A stretch of 64,000 nucleotides of DNA from Thioclava sediminum (GCF_002020355.1 NZ_MPZV01000001.1:1178001-1242000); one strand, 5' to 3'. Numbered from the stretch's first letter, positions 1 to 10,044 are shown. The notes: generated by a model from the letters alone, not told the origin. Numbers and translations: made by a program.

Positions 1-1
1 G

Positions 2-544
2 CTGGAGGATCTGGAAGAAAAAGGCCTGCTGGAGCGCGTGCAGGGCTCCGGCAATTACATCCGCACCCGCAACCTGCGCGACCATTTCTACTCCATGCTG
101 CGGATCGAGCTCCTGTCGGGCGGCGGCTTTCCGAATGCGCGCATCCTCTCGGTCGATGTGATGGACAAGCCCCCCGACCTGCCGGAGTTTGGCACGTCCA
201 AGCGCGCGAGCCGGGTGCGCCGCCTCCGCTTCCTCGACGAGACGCCGGTCGCGGCGGAGGAAATCTGGCTCGACGCCTCGAAAGGCGAGGTGAAGGCCGA
301 GGATCTCGAAGACTCGCTTTACGCCTATTACCAACGCGCGCTCGGCTTCTGGATCGCGAGCGCCGAGGATCGTGTGAGCTTCGCACCGATGCCGGACTGG
401 GGGCCGTCGGAACTGGCCTGCCGCCCCGGTGAGACCGCTGGCTATATCGAGCGCTTCAGCTGGGCCGACGGCCCTGCCCCGGTCGAATTTTCGCGCACAT
501 GGTTCGACACCAGCCGCGCACATTACGTTCAACGCATGAGATGA
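2..544 (+). CDS. GntR-family (UTRA domain) transcriptional regulator, 5' truncated by window edge
   Basis: The frame is open from the first bases of the window, and the start codon lies upstream. The first visible residues are the end of a winged helix: a leucine-rich helix, then GLLERVQGSGNYIR, the usual GntR wing. About 150 residues follow that fit the UTRA ligand-binding fold, with alternating strands and a conserved segment around FLDETPVAAEEIWLDAS. UTRA regulators bind small metabolites such as sugars or amino-acid derivatives. Its stop is 10 bases upstream of a Gfo/Idh/MocA dehydrogenase gene, so the two are probably co-transcribed and the regulator likely senses that enzyme's substrate or product. 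The family is clear; the ligand is not. Confidence 0.85.
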   Translation: MEDLEEKGLLERVQGSGNYIRTRNLRDHFYSMLRIELLSGGGFPNARILSVDVMDKPPDLPEFGTSKRASRVRRLRFLDETPVAAEEIWLDASKGEVKAEDLEDSLYAYYQRALGFWIASAEDRVSFAPMPDWGPSELACRPGETAGYIERFSWADGPAPVEFSRTWFDTSRAHYVQRMR

Positions 545-554
545 GGAGGCTCGG

Positions 555-1688
555 ATGAGCGTCACCAAGACGGGACCCGTTCGCTACGGCATGATCGGCT
601 GCGGCATGATGGGACAGGAACACCTGCGCAATATTGCGCTGCTGGACGGGGCGGAGGTCGCGGCGATCTTCGAGCCTGACGCGAAGATGGCGCAGGCGGC
701 GCAGACGCTCGCCCCAGGGGCGCAGATGGTGGGATCGATGGCCGATTTACTGGCGGTGGAGGCGCTCGACTGCCTCGTGATCACCAGTCCAAATTTCCGA
801 CATCTCGAACAGCTTGAAGAAATCGCCGCGACCCGCCCGCTGCCGGTGCTCGTGGAAAAGCCGCTTTTTACCGATCCGACCCATGCCGAGCGGCTGCAAG
901 CCTTCCGCGACAACTACCCCGCCCCGGTCTGGGTGGCGATGGAATATCGCTACATGCCGCCGATCGCGGCCTTCCTCGACGAGGCCGAGGCTGCGACGGG
1001 CGGGATCACCATGCTCACCGTGCGCGAACACCGTTTCCCCTTCCTGTTCAAGGTCGGCAACTGGAATCGCTTCAACCGCTACACGGGCGGCACCTTCGTC
1101 GAGAAATGCTGCCATTTCTTCGACCTGATGCGGCTTGCCCTGAAATCCGAGCCGGTGCGCGTCATGGCCTCCGCCCCGCCCCCGGTGAACCACGTCACCG
1201 AGGCCGACGCGCCCGATATCCTCGATGCGGGATATGCCATCATCGAATTCGCAAGCGGCGCACGGGCGATGTTGGAGCTGTGCATGTATGCCGAGGGCGC
1301 GCGCTATCAGGAGGAGGTCACCGCCGTCGGACCCAAGGGCAAGATCGAGGCGCTGGTGCCCGGCCCGACCCGGTTCTGGCCCGCGCATCTGGGCGCGCCG
1401 CCGGTGCCGAAACTGGTGATCTCGCCGCGCGATCCGAAAGGCCCGGTGGAGCGCGAGCTGCCGGTGCCCGAGGAACTGCTCGCCGCGGGCGATCACAACG
1501 GGTCCACCTATCACCAGCATGTAGGCTTCATCGCCCTCGTGCGCGGGGAGCGCAGCGCGCCTGAGGTCACGCTGGAAGATGGCTGGGCTGCCGTCGCTAT
1601 CGGCCAAGCGGTGCAGCGCTCGATCGAGACCAGCGAGGTGGTGCGCCTCGCCGACCAGCCTTGGCAGCGCGTGAGCCAAGACGCCTGA
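555..1688 (+). CDS. Gfo/Idh/MocA family NAD(P)-dependent oxidoreductase
   Basis: The 377-residue protein starts with a Rossmann dinucleotide-binding motif (YGMIGCGMMGQEHL, residues about 11-24). It continues with the family's VEKPL motif (about residues 99-103; the lysine is the usual catalytic/cofactor residue) and an EKCCHFFDLMR segment matching the conserved GxxxDxxxHxxD-type helix. The C-terminal half is the alpha/beta substrate domain. Such enzymes oxidise or reduce sugars, inositols or glycosides at a ring hydroxyl. A GAGGAG ribosome site lies just before the ATG. It follows the UTRA regulator by ten bases, implying one operon. The exact substrate cannot be read from the sequence. Confidence 0.88.
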   Translation: MSVTKTGPVRYGMIGCGMMGQEHLRNIALLDGAEVAAIFEPDAKMAQAAQTLAPGAQMVGSMADLLAVEALDCLVITSPNFRHLEQLEEIAATRPLPVLVEKPLFTDPTHAERLQAFRDNYPAPVWVAMEYRYMPPIAAFLDEAEAATGGITMLTVREHRFPFLFKVGNWNRFNRYTGGTFVEKCCHFFDLMRLALKSEPVRVMASAPPPVNHVTEADAPDILDAGYAIIEFASGARAMLELCMYAEGARYQEEVTAVGPKGKIEALVPGPTRFWPAHLGAPPVPKLVISPRDPKGPVERELPVPEELLAAGDHNGSTYHQHVGFIALVRGERSAPEVTLEDGWAAVAIGQAVQRSIETSEVVRLADQPWQRVSQDA

Positions 1689-2020
1689 ACGCCACAAGCG
1701 ACGCTCCCCGAAGACGAAAACCGCTGTGCCCTCCCTCGAGAAGGCACAGCGGAGAAGTCTTGCTACATCGGACCGAGGCCACCCCTCGAGCTCGCGGTCA
1801 TTTGGTTAGCCGCACTGCGAGCTCAGGCCGCGCCACAACATCGGCAAGCGCGGAATAGACCCGATCTGATCACCGGAAACTTGCCCGTTCGAAGCGGGGG
1901 GCCGATTGGTGGGGCTCTGCTGAACAAATCCTGTGAGGGATTCATCTCGTGAATCTGACCAGCCACTGGCGGTTCACCCAGTCGCGATTGAAGACAAGTT
2001 AACGTTTGATCCGCCCCCCT
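1689..2020. other. Intergenic stretch, no gene seen
   Basis: Short frames occur on both strands, but none has a convincing ribosome site or recognisable protein motif. It separates the Gfo gene from a decayed GntR-type gene on the opposite strand. Confidence 0.5.
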
Positions 2021-2275
2021 TCACGGCTCCAGGCGCATCCGATGAGACGGCGAGAAGGCTTGCCGCGCATAGGTAATCGGTTGCGCATCGAGCCAGGTCA
2101 CCCGGAGCATCGTGAGCACCGGATCGTCGGGCGCGCAGACAAGAGGTTTTGCAGCCGCCCCGGCAGATTCCGCCAGGAATTCCATCCTGCCGGGAGTATA
2201 GGGTGTCTGCCGGACGAGCCAGCCATTCGGGTGCTTCTTCGATAGGTCCACTTCTTCGATCTTGGGGCTCAAGGG
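2021..2275 (-). pseudogene. Remnant of a GntR/UTRA regulator (C-terminal piece only)
   Basis: Read on the minus strand, this stretch encodes about 80 residues resembling the end of a UTRA domain: HPNGWLVRQTPYTPG, then a TWLDAQPITYARQAF strand pair ending in SHRMRLEP and a stop. That is the typical terminus of HutC-like regulators (a 'TWldgqPv' strand followed by a positively charged tail). No winged-helix DNA-binding part precedes it; upstream residues in the same frame are unrelated and low-complexity. It is best read as a truncated, non-functional copy. It lies between an intact Gfo gene and one arm of a 59-bp inverted repeat, so the truncation may come from the rearrangement that placed the sugar operon here. 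Confidence 0.6.
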
Positions 2276-2404
2276 CCCGAATTTTTGCGAGCGTTTGAAT
2301 TTAATACATTTGTTGCGCCCACAGCAAAGCCACCGGTCGCAGAGGCAATAAAACATTTGACTTCAATGGCTTAGATCCGCGGACCCCGCGCCAACCGATT
2401 AACG

Positions 2405-2463
2405 CACGGCCTCCTTGCCTCAAAATTAGCGAAGAAGACGTCTACGATACACGGGGCCATTCA
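2405..2463 (-). repeat. Left arm of a 59-bp inverted repeat bracketing the sugar ABC block
   Basis: Read in reverse complement, these 59 bases match 12269-12327 with four mismatches. The right arm is the leader and ribosome-binding site (AAGGAGG) of the SLC13-type gene. Here the same leader points left into non-coding DNA and the GntR remnant. Confidence 0.85.
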
Positions 2464-2536
2464 AGCGAGCTGGTGCCTGGGCCTGAAGATATTCGACAGC
2501 GACATCGCTGTGCTTTGAGGACACTCGGATCGCGCC

Positions 2537-3598
2537 TCAGCTTTTCGCGGCCGGGGCGGCAACAGTGCTGCGCTCGACAAGTTCGCAGTCGAGGATCCGA
2601 CGGGCGCACTGCCCCGGCCCGTTTTCGAGCATGTCGATCACCATCTCGGCCGCGACTGCTCCCATTTGCTGCCGCGGCTGGCGAATTGTAGTGAGCGGCG
2701 GGTCGGAGATCTCGGCCAGCATCGTGTCATCGAAGCCGATGACGGAGAGGTCGCGCGGCACGTCCAGACCGACTTGCTGTGCAGCACGGATCGCACCCAG
2801 GGCGGATTCGTCATTGGCGCAGAAGATTGCGGTTGGCGGATCCGGCAAGGCAAGCAGGGCGCGGGTTGCGCGCCGTCCGGTCTCGAAGCTGAAATCCCCC
2901 GGCGCTTCGAGGGCGGGATCCGCTGGCAGTCCTGCCTGCGAGAGGGCGCGCCGATACCCCTCGCGTCGTTCGCGGCTGATGATCCGCGCCATCGGGCCGC
3001 ACAGATGCGCGATCCGGCGATGTCCCAGCGCATGAAGATGGGCCACCGCCTGCGCGGCCCAACCGACATTGTCCACCAGCACCGCGCAGAGCGCGAGTTC
3101 GGGATTATCCTCTGACACCAGCACGACCGGGCCCTGCTCGGCCATCTTGCGCGAGAGGCCCGCGGGCAGATGGCCGGTCAGCAGGATCAGGCCGTCCACG
3201 CGCCGCCCCAGATACTGTTCGGCGTAGAGACGTTCGACGTCTTCGAGCCCATCCGTTCCGCCCACCACCACCGAAAACTGACGCTCCCGCGCGACATACT
3301 CCGCGCCCTTGATCAGCTCGGCGTAGAACGGGTTTTCAAGGTCCTGAACGAGGATCAGTAGCGAATTGGCCGCCTGGGCGCGCAATTGACGCCCGATCAG
3401 GTTGGGGCGGAAACCGAGCTCCTCGGCGATCTCATGCACCAGTTCGCGAGTCTTGGGGCTGACTTGGTCGGGACGGGTGAGCGCTCGCGACACCGTAGCG
3501 GTCGAGACGCCGGCGCGGCGCGCCACGTCGGCCATCGTGTGGCGCGGGCCACTCGCCCCTGCCCCCGCCATTCCGCCCTCACCCGACTCACCGCTCAC
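2537..3598 (-). CDS. LacI-family transcriptional regulator
   Basis: The 353-residue protein has the LacI helix-turn-helix near the N-terminus (MADVARRAGVSTATVSRAL, about residues 22-40) with the hinge-helix region after it. A periplasmic-binding-protein-like effector domain follows (PFYAELIKGAEYVARERQF, CANDESALGAIRAAQQVG, DLSVIGFDDTMLAEISDPPLTT). The chosen GTG start is preceded by AAGGGA at good spacing; later in-frame ATG codons also precede the HTH. It is transcribed away from the ABC transporter operon, with two perfect 14-bp operator-like sequences in the divergent promoter region. That makes it the probable sugar-responsive repressor of the downstream genes. The effector is unknown. 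Confidence 0.93.
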   Translation of the reverse strand: MSGESGEGGMAGAGASGPRHTMADVARRAGVSTATVSRALTRPDQVSPKTRELVHEIAEELGFRPNLIGRQLRAQAANSLLILVQDLENPFYAELIKGAEYVARERQFSVVVGGTDGLEDVERLYAEQYLGRRVDGLILLTGHLPAGLSRKMAEQGPVVLVSEDNPELALCAVLVDNVGWAAQAVAHLHALGHRRIAHLCGPMARIISRERREGYRRALSQAGLPADPALEAPGDFSFETGRRATRALLALPDPPTAIFCANDESALGAIRAAQQVGLDVPRDLSVIGFDDTMLAEISDPPLTTIRQPRQQMGAVAAEMVIDMLENGPGQCARRILDCELVERSTVAAPAAKS

Positions 3599-3696
3599 AT
3601 TCGTCCCTTTCGCTTCATTCTCTATAGGCCCTGCCGGTCCGCGTTCACCAGTGGCAGAGCGCTACACCTCCTGTATTTACTCGGAAATTTCATGAT

Positions 3697-3742
3697 TGCA
3701 ATCGATTACATGCGCGATTAGCGTAAAATGTAATCGATTGCA
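3697..3742. promoter_or_regulatory. Pair of LacI-type operators
   Basis: TGCAATCGATTACA at 3697-3710 and its exact reverse complement TGTAATCGATTGCA at 3729-3742 each carry the central CG dyad (AATCGATT) typical of LacI-family operators. Their centres are 32 bp apart, three helical turns, which suits loop or tetramer binding. They lie between lacI and the binding-protein gene. Confidence 0.8.
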
Positions 3743-3811
3743 TACGGGATAGATCCCCGATGACGTCGAGACGCGCGATTGAGGAGTCGCGATCAATTCT
3801 GGGAGGAATTC

Positions 3812-5056
3812 ATGCAAGCTCATAAAGGACGGCACGCCCTCGGCATCGCCGCATCTCTGGCACTCGGTCTCGCCGCAGCACAGGCGCAGGCGGCCGAAAA
3901 GGCAGAGGTGATCCACTGGTGGACCTCGGGCGGCGAACATGCCGCGGTCAAGGAATTCGAGAAGGCGTTCGACGCGCAGGGCGGCAAATGGGTCGATGCC
4001 GCGGTTGCCGGGGGCGGCGGCGATTCCGCGCGCGCCGACGGGATCAACCGCATCATCGGGGGCAATCCGCCTGCCGCCATGCAGTTCAACACCGGCAAGC
4101 AGTTCGACGAGCTGGTCTCGAACGGGCTGTTACGCAACCTAGATCCGCTGGCGAAGGAATATGGCTGGAAGGACAAGATCAACCCGGTGCTGCTGAACGC
4201 GGTGAGCCAAGATGGGCACATGTATGCCGTGCCGGTCGATATCCACTCCAACATCTGGCTCTGGTATTCGCCCGAACTGCTGAAGAAAGCGGGCGTCGAG
4301 CCACCCAAGACCTGGGACGACCTGTTCACCGATCTCGACGCGCTCAAGAAGCAGGGCGTGATCCCGCTCGCGCAGGCGGGCAGCGCCTGGACGCAAGCCC
4401 TGACGTTCTTCAACGTCATGATCGGCGAGGGAGGCAAGGACCTTTACATGAAGGTGCTCAAGGATCGCGACGTCGCGGCGGTGAAATCCCCGGAGTTCCT
4501 CAAGGTCGCTCAGACGTTCGGCAAACTGCGTGACTACGTGGATAGCGGGATGCAGGGTCGGCAGTGGAACCAGGCGACCGCGCTGGTGATCAACGACAAG
4601 GCCGGCTTCAACTTCATGGGCGACTGGGCCAAGGGCGAGATGGAACTCCAGAACAAAGTGCCCGGCAAGGACGTAGGCTGCATTCCGGCACTGGGGCACA
4701 ATACCTACTGGGTCGGCGGCGATGTCTTCGTCTTCCCCAAGCTGAACGACAAGGCCGAGATCAAGGCACAGGACCTGCTTGCCAAGGTGCTGCTCGAACC
4801 CAAGGTGCAGCTGGCCTTCAATGAGAAGAAAGGCGCGGTGCCCGTGCTCAAGGACGTGCCGAGTCAGGATATGGACCAATGCGCGCAGCAAGGGCTCGCG
4901 CTGCTCAAGAAGGGCGACTACGTGCCCAGTTCGGACATCCTGATCTCGCCCGACATGAGCGGCTCCATAACCGATCTCGTGGCTTCGTTCTTCACCGACA
5001 AGAGCCAGACGCCCGAGAACTTCGTGAACCGCTTCGCCCAGATCATCGGCGGCTAA
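3812..5056 (+). CDS. CUT1 sugar ABC transporter substrate-binding protein
   Basis: The 414-residue precursor has a classic signal peptide (MQAHKGRHALGIAASLALG, cleavage after an AQA/A site near residue 28). An extracellular solute-binding domain of the family-1 type follows (VIHWWTSGGEHAAVKEFEKAF, then PVDIHSNIWLWYSPELLKKAG). The ATG at 3812 is chosen over an upstream TTG because GGGAGGAATTC precedes it and the signal peptide starts there. Aromatic residues in the WLWYSPELL and THNTYWVGGD-like regions fit carbohydrate binding. It is the first gene of the transporter operon, directly under the LacI operators. Sequence style resembles glucose/mannose- or glycoside-type binding proteins, but the sugar cannot be assigned. 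Confidence 0.94.
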   Translation: MQAHKGRHALGIAASLALGLAAAQAQAAEKAEVIHWWTSGGEHAAVKEFEKAFDAQGGKWVDAAVAGGGGDSARADGINRIIGGNPPAAMQFNTGKQFDELVSNGLLRNLDPLAKEYGWKDKINPVLLNAVSQDGHMYAVPVDIHSNIWLWYSPELLKKAGVEPPKTWDDLFTDLDALKKQGVIPLAQAGSAWTQALTFFNVMIGEGGKDLYMKVLKDRDVAAVKSPEFLKVAQTFGKLRDYVDSGMQGRQWNQATALVINDKAGFNFMGDWAKGEMELQNKVPGKDVGCIPALGHNTYWVGGDVFVFPKLNDKAEIKAQDLLAKVLLEPKVQLAFNEKKGAVPVLKDVPSQDMDQCAQQGLALLKKGDYVPSSDILISPDMSGSITDLVASFFTDKSQTPENFVNRFAQIIGG

Positions 5057-5062
5057 GCGGAC

Positions 5063-5122
5063 GGGGCCGCGATCCGTCCCTTGGGGTCGCGGCCCCGGCG
5101 CGCCCAGCCTCCCCGGGCGCGC
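5063..5122 (+). terminator. Tandem GC-rich stem-loops after the binding-protein gene
   Basis: GGGGCCGCGA (5063-5072) pairs with TCGCGGCCCC (5087-5096), and GCGCGCCC (5098-5105) pairs with GGGCGCGC (5115-5122). There is no T-tract. These are likely mRNA-stabilising or attenuating hairpins that let the binding protein be made in excess over the permeases. Confidence 0.65.
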
Positions 5123-5161
5123 GCCCCCTCCCGAGACCGTCACGAGACAGGACATCACGAC

Positions 5162-6046
5162 ATGAAGCCGCTTCGACTGCGCCGCCTGAGCGCACAAGTT
5201 GCGCTCGTCCCGACATGGATCATCGTCATCTTCGCCTATATCGGCACGATCCTCTGGACGATCCGCATCTCCTTCACCAGTTCCGGCATCCTGCCCAAAT
5301 ACGACTTCGTCGGATTCAAGCAATATGACCGGCTATTCCAATCTTCCCGCTGGACGATCTCAGTCGAGAACCTCGCCATCTTCGGCCTGATCTTCGTCAT
5401 CGGCTGTCTCGTGCTCGGCTTCCTGATGGCGGTGTTCCTCGATCAGAGGATCAAGGGGGAAGGGATTTTCCGCACGATCTTCCTCTACCCCTACGCGATG
5501 TCCTTCATCGTCACAGGCCTCGTCTGGGCCTGGATTCTGAACCCGACGCTGGGCATCCAGCAGGCGGTTCAGAACTGGGGTTGGCACGGCTTCACCTTCG
5601 ACTGGCTGTCACGCGGTGACCGGGCGATCTATCTCGTGGGATTTGCCGGCATGTGGCAATCGGCGGGTCTTGTGATGGCGATCCTGCTGGCCGGTTTGCG
5701 TGGCGTGGATGAAGACATCTGGAAGGCCGCCCGTGTCGACGGCATCCCGCCGTGGCGCGTCTACCTCTCGATTGTGATCCCGATGCTCTCGAGCATGTTC
5801 GTCACCGCGGTGGTGCTGCTCGCGATCGCGGTGGTCAAAGTCTACGACATCGTGGTCGCGATGACCGGAGGCGGTCCCGGCATCTCGACGGAGGTGCCCG
5901 CCAAATTCGTCATCGATTACCTCTTCAACCGACAGAACATCGCGCTCGCGACCGCGGCCGCCTCAGTGATGTTCGTGGCCGTGCTCGTGGTGCTGGGGCC
6001 GTGGCTCTACAACCAGTATTTCCGCCAGGACCGGAGGGCGTCATGA
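5162..6046 (+). CDS. Sugar ABC transporter permease 1 (MalF-like)
   Basis: The 294-residue integral membrane protein has about six hydrophobic segments, the first near residues 12-34. Its EAA loop (DEDIWKAARVDGIPPWRV, about residues 182-199) contacts the ATPase and is diagnostic of binding-protein-dependent permeases. The ATG at 5162 is used; an earlier in-frame codon would add a proline/arginine-rich stretch overlapping the intergenic hairpins. Its stop overlaps the start of the second permease (ATGA), so the two are translationally coupled. With its partner it forms the inner-membrane channel. Confidence 0.94.
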   Translation: MKPLRLRRLSAQVALVPTWIIVIFAYIGTILWTIRISFTSSGILPKYDFVGFKQYDRLFQSSRWTISVENLAIFGLIFVIGCLVLGFLMAVFLDQRIKGEGIFRTIFLYPYAMSFIVTGLVWAWILNPTLGIQQAVQNWGWHGFTFDWLSRGDRAIYLVGFAGMWQSAGLVMAILLAGLRGVDEDIWKAARVDGIPPWRVYLSIVIPMLSSMFVTAVVLLAIAVVKVYDIVVAMTGGGPGISTEVPAKFVIDYLFNRQNIALATAAASVMFVAVLVVLGPWLYNQYFRQDRRAS

Positions 6047-6930
6047 CCGCTGAGACCCAACCGCGCGGGCGCAAGCCCCGGCGGCTCACCGCCAGCCGGA
6101 TCGGCATCTATGCCTTTCTCGTGTTCGCAGCCGCGTTCTTCCTGCTGCCCTTCTACGTGATGATCGTGACATCGTTCAAAACGATGCCCGAGATCCAGCA
6201 GGGCAATATCTTCGGCCTGCCCACGGACTTCACCCTCAAGCCCTGGTCCACGGCCTGGGCCCATGCCTGCACGGGCGTGAACTGCGAGGGCATCCGGGTG
6301 GGTGTGCTGAACTCCTTCGAGATCATGATCCCGGCTGCGACGCTCTCGATCCTGCTGGGCGCGATCAACGGCTACGCGCTGTCATTCTGGCGCCCGCGCG
6401 GGGGCAACCTGATCTTTGCGGTGCTGCTGCTGGGTGCGTTCATTCCTTACCAGGTCTACCTTTACCCGTTGGTGCGGATGCTCTCGAAAGTGTCGCTCTA
6501 CAACACGCTGCCGGGCATCATCACCGTGCATGTGATCTTCGGCCTGCCGGTAATGACGCTGCTGTTTCGCAATTACTACGTCGCCGTGCCCGTGGACCTG
6601 TTTAAGGCTGCGCGGATCGACGGGGGCGGCTTCTGGACGATCTTCTTCCAACTGATGATCCCGATGTCCGGTCCGATCCTCGTCGTCGCCGCGATCCTGC
6701 AGGTCACAGGCATCTGGAACGACTTCCTCTTCGGCCTGATCTTCGCCGGGCGCGATCACCTGCCGATGACCGTCGAGCTCAACAACATCGTCAACACAAC
6801 CACCGGCACCAAGGCCTACAACGTCAACATGGCCGCGACGATCCTGACGGCGCTGGTGCCGCTGATCGTCTACTTCGTCTCGGGCCGCTGGTTCGTCCGC
6901 GGCATCGCCGCCGGCGCCGTGAAAGGATAA
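6043..6930 (+). CDS. Sugar ABC transporter permease 2 (MalG-like)
   Basis: The 295-residue protein has an N-terminal transmembrane segment (about residues 21-43) and a periplasmic loop. Further helices carry the EAA motif (PVDLFKAARIDGGGFWTIF, about residues 180-198). An ATGA overlap with the upstream permease sets the start at 6043. It lacks a signal peptide, as expected for a MalG-type subunit. A CxxxxNC pair sits in the first periplasmic loop (HACTGVNCEG), which is slightly unusual and could form a disulfide. It forms the heterodimeric channel with the preceding gene product. Confidence 0.94.
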   Translation: MTAETQPRGRKPRRLTASRIGIYAFLVFAAAFFLLPFYVMIVTSFKTMPEIQQGNIFGLPTDFTLKPWSTAWAHACTGVNCEGIRVGVLNSFEIMIPAATLSILLGAINGYALSFWRPRGGNLIFAVLLLGAFIPYQVYLYPLVRMLSKVSLYNTLPGIITVHVIFGLPVMTLLFRNYYVAVPVDLFKAARIDGGGFWTIFFQLMIPMSGPILVVAAILQVTGIWNDFLFGLIFAGRDHLPMTVELNNIVNTTTGTKAYNVNMAATILTALVPLIVYFVSGRWFVRGIAAGAVKG

Positions 6931-6934
6931 TGCA

Positions 6935-8026
<1,092 letters not shown>

Positions 8027-8060
8027 GTGCGCACCTGATTTTTCCTAGGAGGAGAGAAAC

Positions 8061-8822
8061 ATGACCGATTTCAGTTACCAGCTTTACAGTTCGCGCAATG
8101 CGGGTCCACTCGACCAGACGCTCGGGATGCTGGCACAGGCAGGCTATGCAAGCGTCGAGGGGTTCGGCGGGCTCTATGAGGGGCTTGATGCGGATGGGCT
8201 CGCGGCGTTCCGCGCACAGCTCGACGCGGCGGGGCTGAAGATGCCGACGGGGCATTTCAGCCTCGATGTCGTGGAGACCGACCCGGACCGCGCCGTCGCC
8301 ATCGCCCGCGCACTGGGAATGGAGGCGCTCTACGTGCCCTTCCTAATGCCCGAGGACCGGCCCACCGATGCGAAAGGCTGGGAGGCGTTCGGCATTCGGC
8401 TCGCCCGCGCTGGCGCCCCGATCCGCGCCGCCGGGTTCGGGTTCGGCTGGCACAACCACGACTTCGAGTTCAAGCCGCTCGCCGACGGCACGCTGCCGAT
8501 GGAGCATATCCTCGCTGCGGGCGACCTCGACTGGGAGGCCGATATCGCCTGGATCACGCGCGGAGGGGCCGACCCGCTCGACTGGATCGCGCGGCATGGC
8601 AACCGGATCACCGCCGCCCATGTGAAGGATATCGCCCCCGAAGGCGAGAAAGCCGAGGAGGACGGCTGGGCCGACGTGGGCACCGGCGTCATGGACTGGG
8701 CCCGGCTGCTCGAGGCCCTGCGCCGCGACAGCAAGGCCGCCCATTTCGTGATGGAGCATGACAACCCGTCCGACGATGCGCGCTTCGCTCGCGGCTCGAT
8801 CGACAACGCGCGCAAGCTCTGA
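8061..8822 (+). CDS. Sugar phosphate isomerase/epimerase-like TIM-barrel enzyme
   Basis: The 253-residue protein has the xylose-isomerase-like (AP endonuclease 2) TIM-barrel pattern: YQLYSSRNAG at the first strand, SVEGFGGLYEG, GHFSLDVVETD, WHNHDFEFKPL (metal-binding histidine/glutamate region), AAHVKDIAPEGEK and FVMEHDNPSDD. These give the His, Glu and Asp ligands of a divalent-metal site. A strong AGGAGGAG site precedes the ATG. It sits between the ABC ATPase and a Gfo dehydrogenase. Such pairs act in keto-glycoside or inositol-type catabolism, so an isomerase, epimerase or keto-sugar lyase role is likely. The precise reaction is not determined. Confidence 0.88.
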   Translation: MTDFSYQLYSSRNAGPLDQTLGMLAQAGYASVEGFGGLYEGLDADGLAAFRAQLDAAGLKMPTGHFSLDVVETDPDRAVAIARALGMEALYVPFLMPEDRPTDAKGWEAFGIRLARAGAPIRAAGFGFGWHNHDFEFKPLADGTLPMEHILAAGDLDWEADIAWITRGGADPLDWIARHGNRITAAHVKDIAPEGEKAEEDGWADVGTGVMDWARLLEALRRDSKAAHFVMEHDNPSDDARFARGSIDNARKL

Positions 8823-8834
8823 AGGGAGGGTAGC

Positions 8835-9977
8835 ATGAGCACTGAACTCGGCATCGGCATCATCGGCTGCGGCAATATCTCGACCACCTATCTCGGCTTC
8901 GCGCCGCTCTTTCGCGGCATCAAACTCATCGCCTGCGCTGACCTGAACCCGGCAGCTGCCAAGGCTCGCGCGGAGGAATACGGCGTCGAGACGCAAAGCG
9001 TGGAGGCCCTCCTCGCGAACCCTGCGATTGATGTCATCATCAACCTCACCGTCCCTGCGGCGCATTTCGAGGTCGCGAAAGCGGCGCTTGAGGCAGGCAA
9101 GCATGTCTACAGCGAAAAGCCCTTCGTTCTCTCGGCCGAAGACGGAAAGGCGCTGCGCGAGCTTGCGCAGGCCAAGGGGCTCTCGGTGGGCAGTTCGCCC
9201 GACACCTTCCTTGGCGGCGCGCATCAGCAGGCACGCGCGCTGATCGACGAGGGTCGCCTCGGCACGATCACGGCGGGCACGGCCCATGTGATGAGCCACG
9301 GCATGGAGCATTGGCACCCGAACCCGGATTTCTTCTTCAAGCCGGGCGGCGGTCCGATGCTCGATCTCGGGCCCTATTACCTTGCGAACCTTATCAACCT
9401 GATCGGCCCGGTGAAACGGGTGGCGGCACTGACCTCCACTGCGACGCCCACGCGCAGGATTACGTCTGAGCCGCGCAATGGCGAGACGATCGATGTCGAG
9501 ACGCCCACCAACATCCATGCGTTGCTCGAATTTGCGCAAGGGGCCACCGTCACCCTGTCCACGAGCTGGGATGTCTGGGCGCACCGTCACGGCCCGATGG
9601 AGCTCTACGGGACCGAGGGCTCGCTCTTTCTGCCGGATCCGAACTTCTTCGGCGGCCCGGTGGAGATCGCGGGGCGCGACGGGAAGATCGCGCCCGTGGA
9701 GCCCTGGGCCCACCCGTTCGGCAAGCCCAACCAGGAGCACCCGCATGGCATGGTCGCCAACTACCGCGCGGCGGGCCTTGCCGATATGGCGCTCTCTGTG
9801 ATCGAGGGCCGCGAGGCGCGGTGTTCCATCGACCGCGCGCTGCACGGGATCGAGATCATGAAGGCGATCCTGCGCTCGGGCGAGGAAGGTGGCTTCGTGG
9901 AGATGACCACGACCTGCACTCGCGCCCCGGCGCTCGACCCAGAGGGCGCGCGGGCGCTCTTGCGCAAACCAGACTGA
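8835..9977 (+). CDS. Gfo/Idh/MocA family oxidoreductase
   Basis: The 380-residue protein begins with a Rossmann motif (GIGIIGCGNISTTYL, about residues 6-20) and has the EKPF motif (about residues 94-97). It carries the family signature GGGPMLDLGPYYLANLINLIGP, which positions the catalytic Asp/Tyr side chains. An AGGGAGGGT site precedes the start. It lies 12 bases after the first TIM-barrel gene and before the second, in one operon with the ABC transporter. The likely job is NAD(P)-dependent oxidation or reduction of a hydroxyl on the imported sugar or glycoside. Confidence 0.9.
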   Translation: MSTELGIGIIGCGNISTTYLGFAPLFRGIKLIACADLNPAAAKARAEEYGVETQSVEALLANPAIDVIINLTVPAAHFEVAKAALEAGKHVYSEKPFVLSAEDGKALRELAQAKGLSVGSSPDTFLGGAHQQARALIDEGRLGTITAGTAHVMSHGMEHWHPNPDFFFKPGGGPMLDLGPYYLANLINLIGPVKRVAALTSTATPTRRITSEPRNGETIDVETPTNIHALLEFAQGATVTLSTSWDVWAHRHGPMELYGTEGSLFLPDPNFFGGPVEIAGRDGKIAPVEPWAHPFGKPNQEHPHGMVANYRAAGLADMALSVIEGREARCSIDRALHGIEIMKAILRSGEEGGFVEMTTTCTRAPALDPEGARALLRKPD

Positions 9978-9982
9978 ACCCG

Positions 9983-10017
9983 GCCAAGCGCGGGGGACGT
10001 CCCCTCGCGCTTGGCCT
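9983..10017 (+). terminator. Long intra-operon stem-loop
   Basis: GGCCAAGCGCG pairs with CGCGCTTGGCC, and the inner GGGGAC/GTCCCC lengthens the stem to about 17 bp. No T-run follows. It probably stabilises or partly attenuates the operon transcript between the Gfo and second TIM-barrel genes. Confidence 0.6.
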
Positions 10018-10044
10018 GCAAGGACCCGACAGGAGTATTCCCAG

